Shown one piece after another: positions 45,166 through 57,047 of a stretch of 64,000 nt of DNA. Below the pieces are notes generated by a model. That model saw nothing but the letters and a program-made list of their open reading frames with translations, did no database searches and had not been told where the DNA came from. The stretch comes from Phyllostachys edulis (lineage: Eukaryota; Streptophyta; Magnoliopsida; Poales; Poaceae): the NCBI GenBank assembly GCA_036346405.1, contig CM070566.1:54117231-54181230 (forward strand), given 5' to 3'. A program made the position numbers and the translations under genes. Within the stretch, counting starts at the first letter, position 1; each line of letters opens with the position of its first letter.

Positions 45166-46398
45166 CTAAATGGAGAAAAGGCTAGGGAATTCGCTTTGAC
45201 TCTTCTTCACGCTCCCACGTTGCTTCACCTTCGAGTGGTGGTTCCATCGCACCTTGCAAAACGAACCGCCTTGCTTCGTCCGACGCTCGCGACATCCAGA
45301 ATCTTGATCGGCTGCTCTTTGTAGGTGAGGTCTTCTTTCAATTCGATTGACTCCAACGGGGCTTGTTCTTCTGGCACACGAAGACATTTCTTCAACTGAG
45401 AAACATGGAAGACGTTATGTACCCCTGCTAACGACTGTGGCAGCTCCAACTGATAAGCTACTTCTCCACGGCGTTCCAAAATCTTAAACGGACCAACATA
45501 CCGAGGGGCGAGCTTCCCTTTGGCATGGAACCTTTTCACACCTCTGAGGGGCGTAACTCGGAGATACACAAAATCTTCTGGCTCGAAACTGAGATCACGA
45601 CGACGATTATCGGCATAGCTCTTCTGCCTCGACTGAGCTATCTTTAGCCTCTCCCTGATCATGGACACTTGCTCTTCTGCTTCTTGAATAATATCTGGAC
45701 CAAAGACCGAACGTTCAGCTGTTTCTGACCAATTCAACGGGGTTCTACAGGCACGACCATACAAAGCTTCAAACGGTGACATTTGCAGACTAGCTTGATA
45801 ACTGTTGTTATACGAGAATTCTGCATATGGTAAACTCTTATCCCAACGGGTAGCATTTGCTAGAGCACAGGCTCTCAACATATCTTTCAATATTCGATTA
45901 ACCCTTTCACCGCCCATCCGTCAGGGGTGATACGCAGATCGAATTCAGGTGAGTCCCTAAGGCCTCATGTAAACTCTACCAAAATCGGGAGGTGAACTGA
46001 GATCCTCGATCTGACACTATCTTCTTAGGTACCCCATGCAAACTGACAATCTTTGACATATATAGCTCGCTAGACGATCTCTGATACGTGGTCTTGACCG
46101 GCAAGAAATGGGCAACTTTAGTTAGACGATCCACTATTACCCAAATCGAATCAGAACCCGATTGAGTCTTGGGTAAACCGTAATGAAATCCATTCCGATT
46201 TCTTCCCACTTCCATTCTCGAATCTTCAAGGGTTGCAGCAAACCCGCCGCCTCGATGTTCTCGCTTTGACTTTTTCGACACACGCCGCACAAGGCAACGA
46301 ACTCGCGACGCGTCCGCTTCAAATTCGCCACCAAAACTTATTCTTAACATCCCGATACATCTTAGTACTACCAGGGTGAATCGAATACTTTGAGTCAT
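45166..46398 (-). pseudogene. Tekay-B integrase with chromodomain remnant
   Basis: Core part at 45976-46398 with the first Asp segment GLPKTQSGSDSIWVIVDRL and the second in VSDRGSQFTSRFW. The 230-codon piece 45225-45917 gives LRACALANATRWDKSLPYAEF, SPFEALYGRACRTPLNW, the RKSYADNRRRDLSF type basic segment, FVYLRVTPLRGVKRF and VFHVSQLKKCLRVPEEQ. A chromodomain follows in a shifted frame (45166-45290), with CKVRWNHHS recognisable. Frames change near 45920, 46150 and 45300. Confidence 0.87.
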
Positions 46399-46950
46399 GG
46401 GCCTCCTTCGAATTAGCTGTCCTCAATCCATCAATATCCGAACACGATACGCCCATTGATCCACAAGATGTCACGATCATCCACTGTGAAGTCCTTGAAC
46501 TTCCCTTCTGTCATCTTCTTCTTGATGTCAGAGAATTCTGAATCTTTAGGCTGAGCCTTGTGAATCTGTTTCTCCAAAGTAGACTGCACTTCTAGACTGG
46601 CTACAAATCCCTCAGATACTACTTCTAGTCTTAGCTTCTGGAATTCCTCTTGAAGTTCTGCGCAAGGCTCTTCCACTTCCAAAGCATTGCAGTGGCTCTT
46701 ACGGCTCAAAGCATCGGCAACGACATTGGCTTTACCAGGATGGTAATGGATTCCGAGATTATAATCCTTTAGCAATTCTAGCCATCTTCTTTGTCTCATA
46801 TTCAGATCGATCGAGTAAAAATGTATTTCAAGCTCTTATGATCCGTATATATCTCGCAATGACATCGATGAGGTAATGACGCTAAATCTTCAAAGCATGC
46901 ACTATCGGCTAATTCCGATCATGGGTAGGGTAATTCTCTTCATGAGGCCT
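46399..46950 (-). pseudogene. Tekay-B RNase H end and integrase finger
   Basis: The 122-codon piece at 46431-46799 starts RQRRWLELLKDYNLGIHYHP and has the tail GKANVVADALSRKSH. It then runs into a Glu/Lys-rich link (SEFSDIKKKMTEGKFKDF). The first half of RNase H (46800-46980) is readable only with several indels; for example ccgatc stands where Tekay-A has ccagatc. Confidence 0.82.
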
Positions 46951-47815
46951 TAATCGCCTTGACGATAAGCGACAACTCTTCCTTCTTGCATCGGGACACA
47001 CCCTAATCCTTGACGCGAAGCATCACAATAGATATCAAAATCCTTGCGAATATCTCGCAAAATCAAGATCGGGTCAAGTCAAACGCTTCTTCAATTCTTG
47101 AAAACTTTCTTCACAAGTCGGGTTCAAGTAAACTTTTTTCTTTCTTCAACAATTGCGTAAGAGGTTTAGCAATCGATGAGAATCCTTCAATGAAACGCAG
47201 CGATAATATCCTCGCTAATCCCAAGAAATCGCGAATCTGAGTGATGGTCTTGGGTTGTTCCCAATGTAATACGACTTTAACTTTATCGGGGTCAATCTAC
47301 TCCCGCAATTGCCATAACATGACCAAGGAAATCCACTTCCTTTTTCGTAAATCACACTTGCTAAACTTAGCATACAATTGATGCTCTCTGAGCTTTTCTA
47401 GGATTAATCTCAAATGTTCAAAGATGTTCTTCTTCCGACTTGGAGTAAACCAAAATATCGCCGATGAATACAACTACAAACTTGTCCAAATATTCCATGA
47501 ATACCTTATTCATCATGTTCATGAAATAAGCGGGGCATTAGTCGCACCAAAGGACATGACTAAGAACTCATAATGCCCGTGCGTGTTGAGAAAGCGGTCT
47601 TAGGTACATCCTTGGGACAAATCTTCAATCGATGGTAACTCGATCGCAGACGATCTTGAGAACACTCGGCCCTTTCATCCGGGTCAAACAGATCATCTAT
47701 CCGGGCAATGGGTACTTATTCTTGATAGTGACTTCATTAAGAGACCGGTAGTCGATGCACATACGCATGCTTCCATCCTTCTTTTGACGAACAAACCGGG
47801 CGCCCCATGGCGCAT
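46951..47815 (-). pseudogene. Tekay-B reverse transcriptase
   Basis: DNA-level similarity to the Tekay-A RT (17290-18160) is clear across the stretch. Recognisable parts are the catalytic FVDD-type region near 47460-47480, the MSFG...NAP box near 47540, and FVRQKKDGSMRMC near 47780. No piece longer than about 60 codons stays open, because single-base losses recur every 30-80 bases. It is certainly inactive as assembled, though some breaks could be assembly error. Confidence 0.78.
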
Positions 47816-48640
47816 TTAACTAGGTCTCACAAAACCTTTCTCCAAAAGTTCTTCTATCTGTTTCTTCATCTCTACCAACTCATCGACTGGCATCCGGTAG
47901 GGTCTCTTCGAGATAGGGGCTGTTCCTGGCACTAGATCGATGACAAACTCGATGTCACGATCCGGTGGCATTCCTGGTAATTCTTCTGGGAACACATCTG
48001 GATACTCTTTGATGACTGGCACATCTTCCAACTCAACGGTCTTCGGGCTGTTGACTATCAAATGCCCATTACGCCCGAGGTAGCTAGAAACTCCACTTTG
48101 TTTCCTTTGGTATCCTCGATTGTCACGGCTCTCGCCACAATCTAGCACTTTGTGCTTGGTTAACCAATCCATGCCAAGGATGACATCTATGGTTTGGGTG
48201 TCTAGAATAACTAGGTTAGCTAGAAACTCAACTCCAACTATGAGTAACTTAGCCCCTAAACAACCCATATTAGAACTTAGCTCGCTCCGTGACCGGACTA
48301 ACAGAGTACGCTTAAGAGGCATAACTTCCAACTTATTCTTAGTTGCAAAATTTCCGAAAACAAACGAATGCGAAGCTCCGTAATCAAATGTAATCGGATG
48401 CAGTAATCGAATTTACTAGGAACTTACCCAAGACGACGTCTCGGTGCTTCTCGGCTCCTTCTAGAGTGACGTGATTAACACGACCTCGACAACGGATCGA
48501 GGCGCCCCTCCGGCCGACCGTTCCCGAGAAACTCCTTGATTGTTCTCGACCGGGTCTTGGCAGTGTTGCTCCTAGGTTGAAGCGATCGAGTGATAGTCCC
48601 TTTGAGGACACCGACATGAATGCCCTCGTTGACAAGAATC
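47816..48640 (-). pseudogene. Tekay-B protease and RT start
   Basis: The 171-codon piece 47816-48331 holds the protease C-terminus IDVILGMDWLTKHKV, then VELEDVPVIKEYPDVFPEEL, PPDRDIEFVIDLVPGTAP and SKRPYRMPVDELVEMKKQIE leading into RT. The protease active site and the gag zinc knuckle (48330-48640) are spread over other frames. Confidence 0.85.
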
Positions 48641-49604
48641 AAACACACTTTGTCCCATCCTCGCCGGCCGTTGTTTCTGGGGTGGGGTTGATGGCGTGGG
48701 GTTGCGAGAATTTCAACAAAAGGACGAGGTGTTGAAGGCGGTGCGTGTGTCTGAACGAATTCTCGGGCCGAAACGAGTAAACCGCTGTGGGCACTATCCT
48801 TGCCCTCTCTTGTTGTGGTGGTGGCTTCCTGTTGAGCCATCCGACGCTATGTGATCCTCCGCTTCTTTGCGTTTGTCCTCCATAACCAACGCCTTGTTAA
48901 TCAACTCACGAAACCGGAAGGTGTGGGCAAGCGATTGACTTGTAGTCCCGAGTTCAAACCCTTCAAGAAGCGGTTCTCGCGAGACTTGTCAAGAGGCGAC
49001 ATCCTCCTGAGCATAGCGAGCTAGTTGAGAAAACTTATTTAGGTAGTCAACATCGACATACCCCTTAGCTTGAGAGCGGAACTCATCCTTCTTCGATCCA
49101 TAATGCCTTCAGTACATGATATTGGCGAAAGGTCATGAGAATTCCTCCCATGTGATATTCTGCGGTGCCTCATGCGCCAAGCAGGTTCTCCCACCATTCG
49201 CGCTATGCCCTCCATCCGATGAGTGGCATATAACACCTTCTCGTGATCGCCGCATTGGGTGATCAGCAGCTTCCTCTCAATCACGCTGGCCAATCATCGC
49301 CTTCTTCAAGCGAGACATGTCCAGAGAAAGTTGGCGGACGAGTCCTCATGAATTCACCAACTTGATGGTCCTCGATAACCCCGAGCGGCATGGGCCTCCT
49401 GACGACGATTGTTGTCATTGTTGTTGTTCATGGCTTGCATCCGTTCATCATTGTATACATCATCTCGAGTTTGTGCCGCCATAAAGGCTCCAAAGTTCTC
49501 GCAAGTCAAGGGGTGGTGCTTGGGTGGCACCGTCCTCGGGATTTGATTATCATCGGGTCTTTGGGTGCTGGATCCACTTGCAATGCATGACGAGTCCGAA
49601 CCAT
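48641..49604 (-). pseudogene. Tekay-B gag
   Basis: Likely start is the ATG at 49604 (MVRTRHALQVDPAPKDP), in the same relation to the leader as Tekay-A gag. The gag domain is scattered over several frames: GEFMRTRPP and FSGH near 49290-49350, then RKLLITQCGDHEKVLYATHRMEG (49190-49270). A basic Gln-rich tail follows. The piece at 49354-49641 is open for 95 codons in another frame. Confidence 0.75.
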
Positions 49605-50657
49605 CCGTGAAGCTCCATGGGTTAGATAGGGTAGAGAGCACAAGGTGAGTTAAGAACTAGATAGGGATAGATTAAACCCAACAAACACAAACTCAAGAAA
49701 CTTGAATGAAATAATCTTTATTAATATTTTAATAGTATGATCGCAACAAATGCCTAAGAGCCTTTGCACTCATACTTGCACACAGAAAATAAAGCTAACC
49801 TAAGCACACAAGCTACCGCCTAAAGGGCGACTCAAAAGGAAACCGCTAAGCTTGACTAAACCGAACTTAAACGAACTACTACTCGAGAAAGCCTCCAAAG
49901 CCACGGCGGCGCTCCGCTCGGTGTAGACTTCAAGTGAGCGGCATCCTCGCGAATCGGTTCTCGATGTCCCGGATCGTGCAACCGGAGCAGTGTGTTGGAG
50001 TGCAGTACTGCTGGCTCCTCTGGTCAGTCAGCAGCTCTGCTGGTCCTCCAAGTCAGTAACCTCTCGCTGATTCTCCGAATCTCCTCGATCCTCTTCGATT
50101 CTTCCGGATCTTCCTCTTGATCATCCTCGATCTCATGTTGACCGTAGAGTGCTTGTTCTAAGACGGCGATCCTCTCCTCGGCTTCTTCCCAGTTCGATAG
50201 GCACACCTCACTCGGTGGCGGCCATCTCCAAGGACTCCTCCCGCAAGCAAGCGAATCGCAAGATGCACTATCGTGGCATTGCCTTCCCGTCAGAACGGAA
50301 AGCGCCAGATAGCTCCTGAAGCGGCTCTGGGATGGTAGCGAAGACAAGAGTTTTGCGCTTCTCTGCGAGATGTGGCAGAACTCGAGTATGGCCAGCGTGA
50401 TGACTCTGGATTCCTCGCTGAAGGTGATCCTCCTGACCGAGATGTCCAAGGGCCGGGTCTGCCTCGTGTTCCTCGAGCGTGACCGTTAGGCGGCAGACCA
50501 AACCACGATCTCGCCCATTGACTATGTACTCGCCGCCACGGTACATCGGGCAATCAAAACCTCCGAGGTCTCGCAGCAGCCTTCCATAGCTCTGCGGCAA
50601 GTCCTCCGCTATGCGATCTCCGAAGGTCTCAAGGTACGGCATCTGTCGAGCGGACAA
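49605..50657 (-). CDS. Tekay-B leader ORF upstream of gag, function unknown
   Basis: Between primer site and gag a minus-strand protein can be read in the sense direction. The 129-codon piece 50268-50657 contains MPYLETFGDRIAEDLPQ, YGRLLRDLGGFDCPMYRGGE and a VCRLTVTLEEHEADP segment. After a frame change the reading continues to 50024 with an acidic, coiled-coil-like end (WEEAEERIAVLEQALYGQHE, then EEDPEESKRIEEIRRISE). I recall similar YLET-F/W...YGRLL proteins in grass retrotransposon leaders, but that is memory, not a search. No catalytic motif is visible. At least one frameshift near 50430 breaks it. Stop to gag start is about 420 bp. Confidence 0.5.
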
Positions 50658-50835
50658 AAGGTAAAAACCAAGTTTTTAAATAGTGAAAAGAGTAGAGATT
50701 ATAGCAATAGATGAGTCGAGAGAGATATGAGAGGAGTTAAGCGCTTAATTTAGTCTTGCGATAAATTTTCTTTTAGAAAATAGTTTGGACATTTAAACGG
50801 CCGATCTAACTAAGGTCTAGACCTACAACAAGATG

Positions 50836-50846
50836 GCTCGATACCA
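50836..50846 (-). other. Tekay-B primer-binding site
   Basis: Plus strand ggctcgatacca spans 50835-50846. It is the complement of the Met primer site TGGTATC(A)GAGCC with one base lost, separated from the LTR start by cttt. Confidence 0.8.
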
Positions 50847-50850
50847 CTTT

Positions 50851-53800
50851 TGTCGGGACCGAAATTACATTCAGACCTTCAGGTTCAACGACTAGCCCAG
50901 ATCACGCTTAGTGCACACAAAGGGTAACAAAGGTGGAAATCGATCCATACAAGCTTAATAATAGCATAAACGAATAATTTTGATTAATAAATAATGGTTT
51001 TGACCTTAAGGTCGAAGTTTACAATTATTCAAGCCACGCAGGCTAACAGATAAATAAACGGCAATGAAACAGAACGGCGGTGGGCGCCCCATCGATTCAC
51101 CACAGTAACCGATCGATCCAGACCTCACGATCGAGCACCTTCAAGATACTCGCCCTCGAATGTCAAGCGAAGACTCCTCCTCTGCTTGATTCGTCAAAAC
51201 AAGCGTGAGTACACATCGTACTCGCAAGCCACACCACAAAGATGCCAAATATACATGCTGGCTTTTTACAAGGGAAAGGCATTCTGTGGCTCTTTTGCAT
51301 AAATGCGACTTTTGCAATTGAATACAATTAATAGATTGAAAACAGTAAAACAAATAGACAATAATAATTTGACAATTTATTTCACAAAGACGCACACTGA
51401 CCTAGACAATTTTAGCACATAGTCGATGATTTAAACCACACACTCCTTCCCACACGCTTTATGAAGATCTACCCCTAGTGTGAAATCCCGAGCATTGTCC
51501 ATGATCATGACGCGCTATTCAATAGTTTTACACTCTGCAGAGGTTGTACACTTTACCCACAAGATATAATTAGTGTAGCTAGCACTAATCATAACAAAGC
51601 ATTTCGGACATTCATCTTACTATGCTAGGCCCGTCCCCATACCGCATATGTGGTCGCAGTGAGGCTCAGATTCAATGGCGCACATGGTGAGGTCCTTAAT
51701 TGACCAAGGCAAGACTACCACAATCCCTAAGCACACAAATTTATCAAACCCATGCACACAGCTCCACCAAAATAGCACACACCCACCATATCACACAAGA
51801 TTCACCACTTGCCTCAGCCTAAATCATTTCCCACCCGCTTGGTTTTAAGTGCAACACATGCTTCACAATACACAAGGCACACAACTTTTATCACATAGTT
51901 GCATATTCACTTAATCAAATTATAATAGCAATCTACATGACAAGTGATTCGTGGCATGGCTAAGCAATCTAATCGCACTAACCAACCCACGTTGGTGCTA
52001 CAAAATACCAACTAAATATCACTAGGGTGACAAAGAATTTAGACATAGCAATTTACAAGGAAGGCATAACAATTAGGATTTACATCTACACCCAAAAGCT
52101 TTTAAATAAATACTTGAATTAAGATGCAGAATTTGAATTAAAATACTTTAATAGAACTGGAAGCAAAATGGTCAAGGGCATAGCTTGCCTTGAAAAAGGT
52201 CTAGGAATTGATCTTGATCTTGAAAGGTTCTTCTTCTTCAACTCTTCCAAAGAAAATCAAGTCTACTCGCAAACGAGACAAACAAACAAACTAAATAAAT
52301 AACAGAAGCAAATAACTCCAATAAAATAATTAAAAATCTCTAATAGATAGATCTGGATTTTAGACGAATTTAGAAATTTGAATGGATGAATTTGGAGTTA
52401 GGATGCAAAAGATATGGGGTTTCAAAGTTTAAATCTAAAGAAAACCCTAAAATTGATTTTCGGAATTCCGAATTATTTCTTAACAGAAAAATCAGAATAT
52501 TGCATCAGCATGACATCAGCATGACGTCAGCCCTGGGAATTTCGGAAAAGGAATAATAAAGAAAATCTGACATGTGGGGCCCACATGTCGTGGCACGGCT
52601 CACGCGGACCAAGTCCACCGAGCCTCTGGTCGGGTGGTCAATGGTGGCGACCGCGTACTGCGTGCCGACGCTGGCGCCACGTGGTCGCACGCGTGTGCTA
52701 CATGAGGCGATGGCGACGAGTGGAGGGTGACGTGGACGGCATGAGGGCGGCAAGATCGACCCAATGGTCCCATGAGCAATGGCGATCTGGTGGCGGTGGG
52801 TGGTACCAAAGGGTAGAGGGCGTTATTGCGAACCTACTGGTGCGGCTCCGGGTGGTCGGGGGTGACTGTGGTGGCCGGCGGCGAGGTTCAAGCGGCGAAG
52901 AGCTTCGGGTTTTGTCGGGCGGGCGCTCCGGTGTGGCTCCGGTGACGGCGAGGGGTTCTCGGGGTAGCTCTGAAGGCGAGGAAGGCAGCGGTGCACTCCC
53001 CGGAGGCAATGCGTCACCGACGGCGAGAGGATCGGAGTTTTAGGGTTCCGGTGACCGGCGACCAAAACTCCGATTGCGGCGGCTCAAGGGCTCGAGAGGG
53101 GCAATTGGTTTGGGGTTTTTGGAAAGGGGGCTGCGGCGATCCTCGAGGTGCTACTTATAGGGTCTAGGCGGCCTCGGAGCGACGTGCCGACGGCGGAGGT
53201 TGAAACCACCCGAGAAGGGCTCGCGGAGATAAAGGAGATAGAGACGGAATTTGAATTTGAATTTTGTTTGAACGAGTCCGGGGAGGATAGGGCTTCTAGA
53301 AGCGATCATCCGCGACAAAATCGGGGCAGTTGCGATATTGTCGGACGGAGCTTCATAGGCGTAATGGCGACGCGCAGCGATCGCGGAGATTTAAGACCAA
53401 GTCGGGACGACGACGCAGCGTTGCAGCCCACGCTACGAAGAGAGAGAGAGCGAGTGCTTTCGCGCCTGCAAGCGGAGATCTCGAGCATCCATCTGATCCA
53501 ACGGCGAGGAATGAGTGGGCGAGTGGGGCAGCTGGAAAGGAGTTGGGCCAGAGAGATTCGCCCACCACTATTCGAGATTTAAATACCTTTTTCTTTTTAA
53601 GAAAATACCGAAATCCAAATAAGCAATGGAAATTAGCAAATGAACTTGAAAAAATTCTAGAAAATTCGTAAAATATATCCAAGCTCATAGGATCCAAATA
53701 AAATAGTTTTCACTATTGTTCATGTTGACTTTAGTCATATTAAATTGTTTTGTTACACAAAGTCCAATATTAAGCTTTTTAAATTAAATTCAACTAAATC

Positions 53801-53868
53801 CAAATGGTGAATTTCTCCCTACTAACTATTCAAAAGATTTTAAAAGCTCTGAAAATTGGGATGTTACA
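50851..53868 (-). repeat. Tekay-B 5' LTR
   Basis: Matches 42109-45127 end to end. Differences cluster at CAG, CTG and CG sites (for example cacccgcttgg for cacccagttgg at about 51832) and in the GC-rich part 52580-53060. Confidence 0.95.
51497..51560 (-). promoter_or_regulatory. Conserved Tekay LTR block (Tekay-B 5' copy, altered)
   Basis: The palindrome has lost its central g (CTATTCAATAG), exactly as in the Tekay-A 5' LTR. CTCTGCAGAG and CTTTACCCAC are kept. Confidence 0.5.
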
Positions 53869-54329
53869 CTAGTATTCCGGGTGTCCTTCATCAAAACCAC
53901 ATGCGAAGTAGTCGTAGTACTCCTCCGTGTCATTGAAGACTTCTGAGATTTAATTATGAGTGTAGCATGTGAGTACATAAAGTACTCCGCGAGTCTTGGG
54001 AAAGATGCATATGCATAGCTTTAACAAATAAGGCTTATACGGTTCTTTTGCACAAAGCAATATTTTAAGTTTAAACATCTTTCATAAAGCACATTTGACA
54101 AAAGTGGTTTCAATAAATAAATAAATTGTATCACTAGTGGAGGTTCTAGCTTCCAACCACTAGCATCAAGGCTCTAGCCACCAAGGTTTAAAGGATAGGG
54201 CTCTAGCTGTCCAACTGGCTCTAGCTACCAGAAACTACTCGAGAGTCCCAACTGCTCTTGGTTCCCAAAATTTACTCTTTTGAAATCAAAACCAAAATCT
54301 ACCATGTGAAAATGCACCTTGCTCGCCCT

Positions 54330-54395
54330 TGACCATGGGCACGGCTATTTGAACAGTTTTACACTATGTAGAGATTGTACAGCTTGATCCACACA
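54330..54395 (-). promoter_or_regulatory. Conserved Tekay LTR block (Tekay-C)
   Basis: The most diverged copy: ccatgggcacggctatttgaacagttttacac then a gtagagattgtac box. Layout and spacing are kept, but the palindromes are degraded. Confidence 0.45.
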
Positions 54396-56544
54396 AGATA
54401 ATCGGTTTATAATGTCCGTTTAACACACTTCCGAAGGTGTGTGACTAAACGATTATCACAAGGCTTTTACAATACTTTATCCTAACATTAGCCCGCCCGA
54501 TGAGCTTAACCCTAAGTCTGTACGTCATTTACTAGTGGCCCGGAGCTCACCGTTGTGGGGGATAACCTGCCCAGACATGGATGTCTATTACCATCGCCCG
54601 ACGCAAGCCCCGACAGACATGGACATCAATTACCATCGTTTGCACTACCAGGTAAATCCTACCATCTACAGCCTGCGGGTGTAATGCTAGAACATAGTAA
54701 AATATTTAGCTAGGTCCTTCCCATTTAGGAAATATGGTTGTACGGTATTGCTTGGTTTGAATAAACACAAGAGTCGGTCCTTAATCAACTAGGGTGAGAT
54801 AAACCAGACTCATGCCACTCACCCTAGTCTAAAGTATTTTCCACTATTTTTTTTATTTCCAAATATTGACATTACCTAATGTCAAGTATTTTCCAAAATT
54901 TAAAGCATAACAAGAATTAAAGGTTTTTCTCCCCCAAAGGTTAAACAGGACCAAACATCACGTCTAAGCAATTCTACCGCATCAAACTATTCTGCAAATT
55001 TGTATTCAATGATGCAGAAGTTTCTACGCTAGGGTTACAAAGGTGCAGTATATCAAATATCAAGGATGATAATAACAAGCTTCAGATTTTTAACTAACAA
55101 CCTACAGTTTGAACTTATCATTTAAATAAAATAGCAATGCATAACTTTAAAACTAAAAACATAATTTACAAATTATAGGTTTAAAGTGGTCAAAGGAGAC
55201 TCACCTTCGGTGACGTTAGAGGTATGCGCTTCTTGTTGATCCAAATTCGTGTCGGCGACGTCAGACTCTACACGCGCGAATCAGACCAAATAAATAACAA
55301 AAATTAAATAAAAACTAAAAATTATAAAATAAATACTATAAATTAGAGAATGAATTTAGGAGAAAGAATCAATGGATTTGGAGTTTGTATGAGAGATAAC
55401 GAATTTCTGGAAAATAATTTCTCAAGAAAAATGGCCATATACAAAGCTTCTGGACAAGAGAACACTAGATAATTAGCTACTGTTTGGACAAAGCTCTTCA
55501 TGCCGTTCATGCTGGACAGGGAAGCACACGCATGGCGTCGGCGACTTGCAAGGGACGGCGGTGCTCGGACGGAGGCAACGCCGAGGGAAGGTGAGCATGA
55601 GCAGGGCACGACATGGGGATCATGATGGCGTGGCCAGTTCGGCTCAGGAGTGACCGAGGAGGTGCAGCCATGGATGCCATGGACGACGACGAGAAGCTTG
55701 CGGTGGTGGGGCTTCTCGACGGCGAAAAAGATGAAACAAGGTGGGGGATAGGATGAGTGATACTAGGAACACATTATGACGTGGTCGCCAAGGTCGGCGG
55801 ATCACCAGAGAGGAAGAACAACGCGAAGACGACGTCAACGGACTTCAGGAAGACAGCGGGTTGTATCACTTGTTCCGGGCAAACGAAAGGGAGTTAGGGG
55901 GTGGTGTTTGAGGTGAATCGAAGAGGAGAGACGGGCACACGTGATGCTCCCTTTATAATGTGAAGGGGACGCTTGAGATGACGGGAAACAGCCGGGGAAT
56001 AAAGCTTCAATTTTCGGTTTGCAAAAGATGAACGGGAAGAAACAACCAAATTGAATGTAATTGATGGAGAAAAATGCAATTGATGGCATGGCATCGTGGG
56101 TGAGGTTAATGCGGTCTTAATGCTTTAGACAGAATTGAATTTGGTTGTTCATGCGCGGAGAACGGGGAGAAAAATGGCCAGCGACCATTGATGGCATGGT
56201 GCTCTAGCGCTGGCTCGGCTGCATGGCGTGGGGGCGCGGAAGAGTGGAGGAGAGGGGCGGTGTGGCCGGGGATGAGGGCGGTGCCGGCGACAGTCGGCGG
56301 TGGCCGGGCTGGGTGGTGGCGGCTCGACCATGGCTCTCGGTTTGGGAAGAACAAAACAACAGAGAAGAATTGAAGCGTCGTGAGGAAGAAGATGGATAGG
56401 AGAAAGAAAGAATAAGGAATATCAAATTAAAAGGAAATATGGCAACCAAAGAAAGAAATGAATCTTTGGTAACGCATTGAAATGCTCTGTAGTTAAGTGA
56501 GCTTGGTTAGGAGAAGGAATAGGATGGGTGACCAAATGGGAATT

Positions 56545-56548
<4 letters not shown>

Positions 56549-56618
<70 letters not shown>
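56549..56618. repeat. (AT)n microsatellite
   Basis: 35 perfect AT units (70 bp) within the Tekay-C LTR. Length in the assembly may not be exact. Confidence 0.97.
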
Positions 56619-56621
<3 letters not shown>

Positions 56622-56823
56622 TGGATCTAATATTTTTTTGGAGATTTGAATTTGAATTTTTAGAATTTGGAATTTAGATTGGAAATAGAGTTTTGGAATT
56701 TGAGATTTCCTTCCAGAATTACACATAAAATACAAATAAGATCCAAATAAAATCCAGACAATTTTAATTAATTAATTTGAAATTATATTTCAGAGAAAGT
56801 GAATTTTGGGATGTTAGAGGAGA

Positions 56824-57047
56824 TAATATACATGACTACATCAAATTGCCCATGTCTTGCTTCTTCAGGTAATTTTCCTTGAATCTTGCTCAATTTGATG
56901 CCTAATGCTTACTCAATTCATCATATTGTTCCCATCGTGGGCTTATCTGCACCGTAGCCAAGCTGGTGGCCTGGGTGCCGCCTAGTCCGCCTAGGCGCTA
57001 GGCGCCAGGCCACCGCCTGCCTAGTGCCTAACGCTTTCTTGAACCTT
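56824..57047. mobile_element. Non-autonomous DNA transposon, right part
   Basis: The right end of the element that starts at 40366. It is rich in cgcctaggcg and gccaggcc words at 56975-57030 and ends ctttcttgaacctt, the inverse of the left end. The exact end is uncertain by a few bases because the target duplication and terminal repeat overlap. The second target copy ttggacctttca follows at 57046-57057. Confidence 0.65.

Larger units (their letters stand above)
42109..53868 (-). mobile_element. Tekay-B: complete but decayed Tekay chromovirus
   Basis: Minus-strand element of 11.8 kb with LTRs 42109-45127 (3019 bp) and 50851-53868 (3018 bp), TSD ctagt (42104-42108 and 53869-53873), and a Met primer-site complement at 50836-50846. 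The polypurine tract complement is aacctccccttaaagg just after 45127. Gag starts at 49604 and pol runs to about 45170. A leader ORF lies between primer site and gag. Protein wording matches Tekay-A, but the LTR is a different family. Coding is broken by many single-base indels, often at CAG/CTG or CG sites. Confidence 0.93.
53874..56818 (-). repeat. Tekay-C solo LTR, second part
   Basis: A continuation of 41839-42108 after the Tekay-B insertion. It ends GGGATGTTAGA, the Tekay LTR end with C to G in TTACA. It contains a conserved-block copy, an AT-rich middle, and a purine-rich end with the AT microsatellite. Short open frames in 55340-56450 are not supported as genes. Total LTR length is about 3.2 kb. 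Confidence 0.75.

Noticed and set aside
55343..56354. Arg/Ser/Pro-rich frames up to 88 codons
   Set aside because: Inside the Tekay-C solo LTR; overlapping on several frames; no start or domain support.
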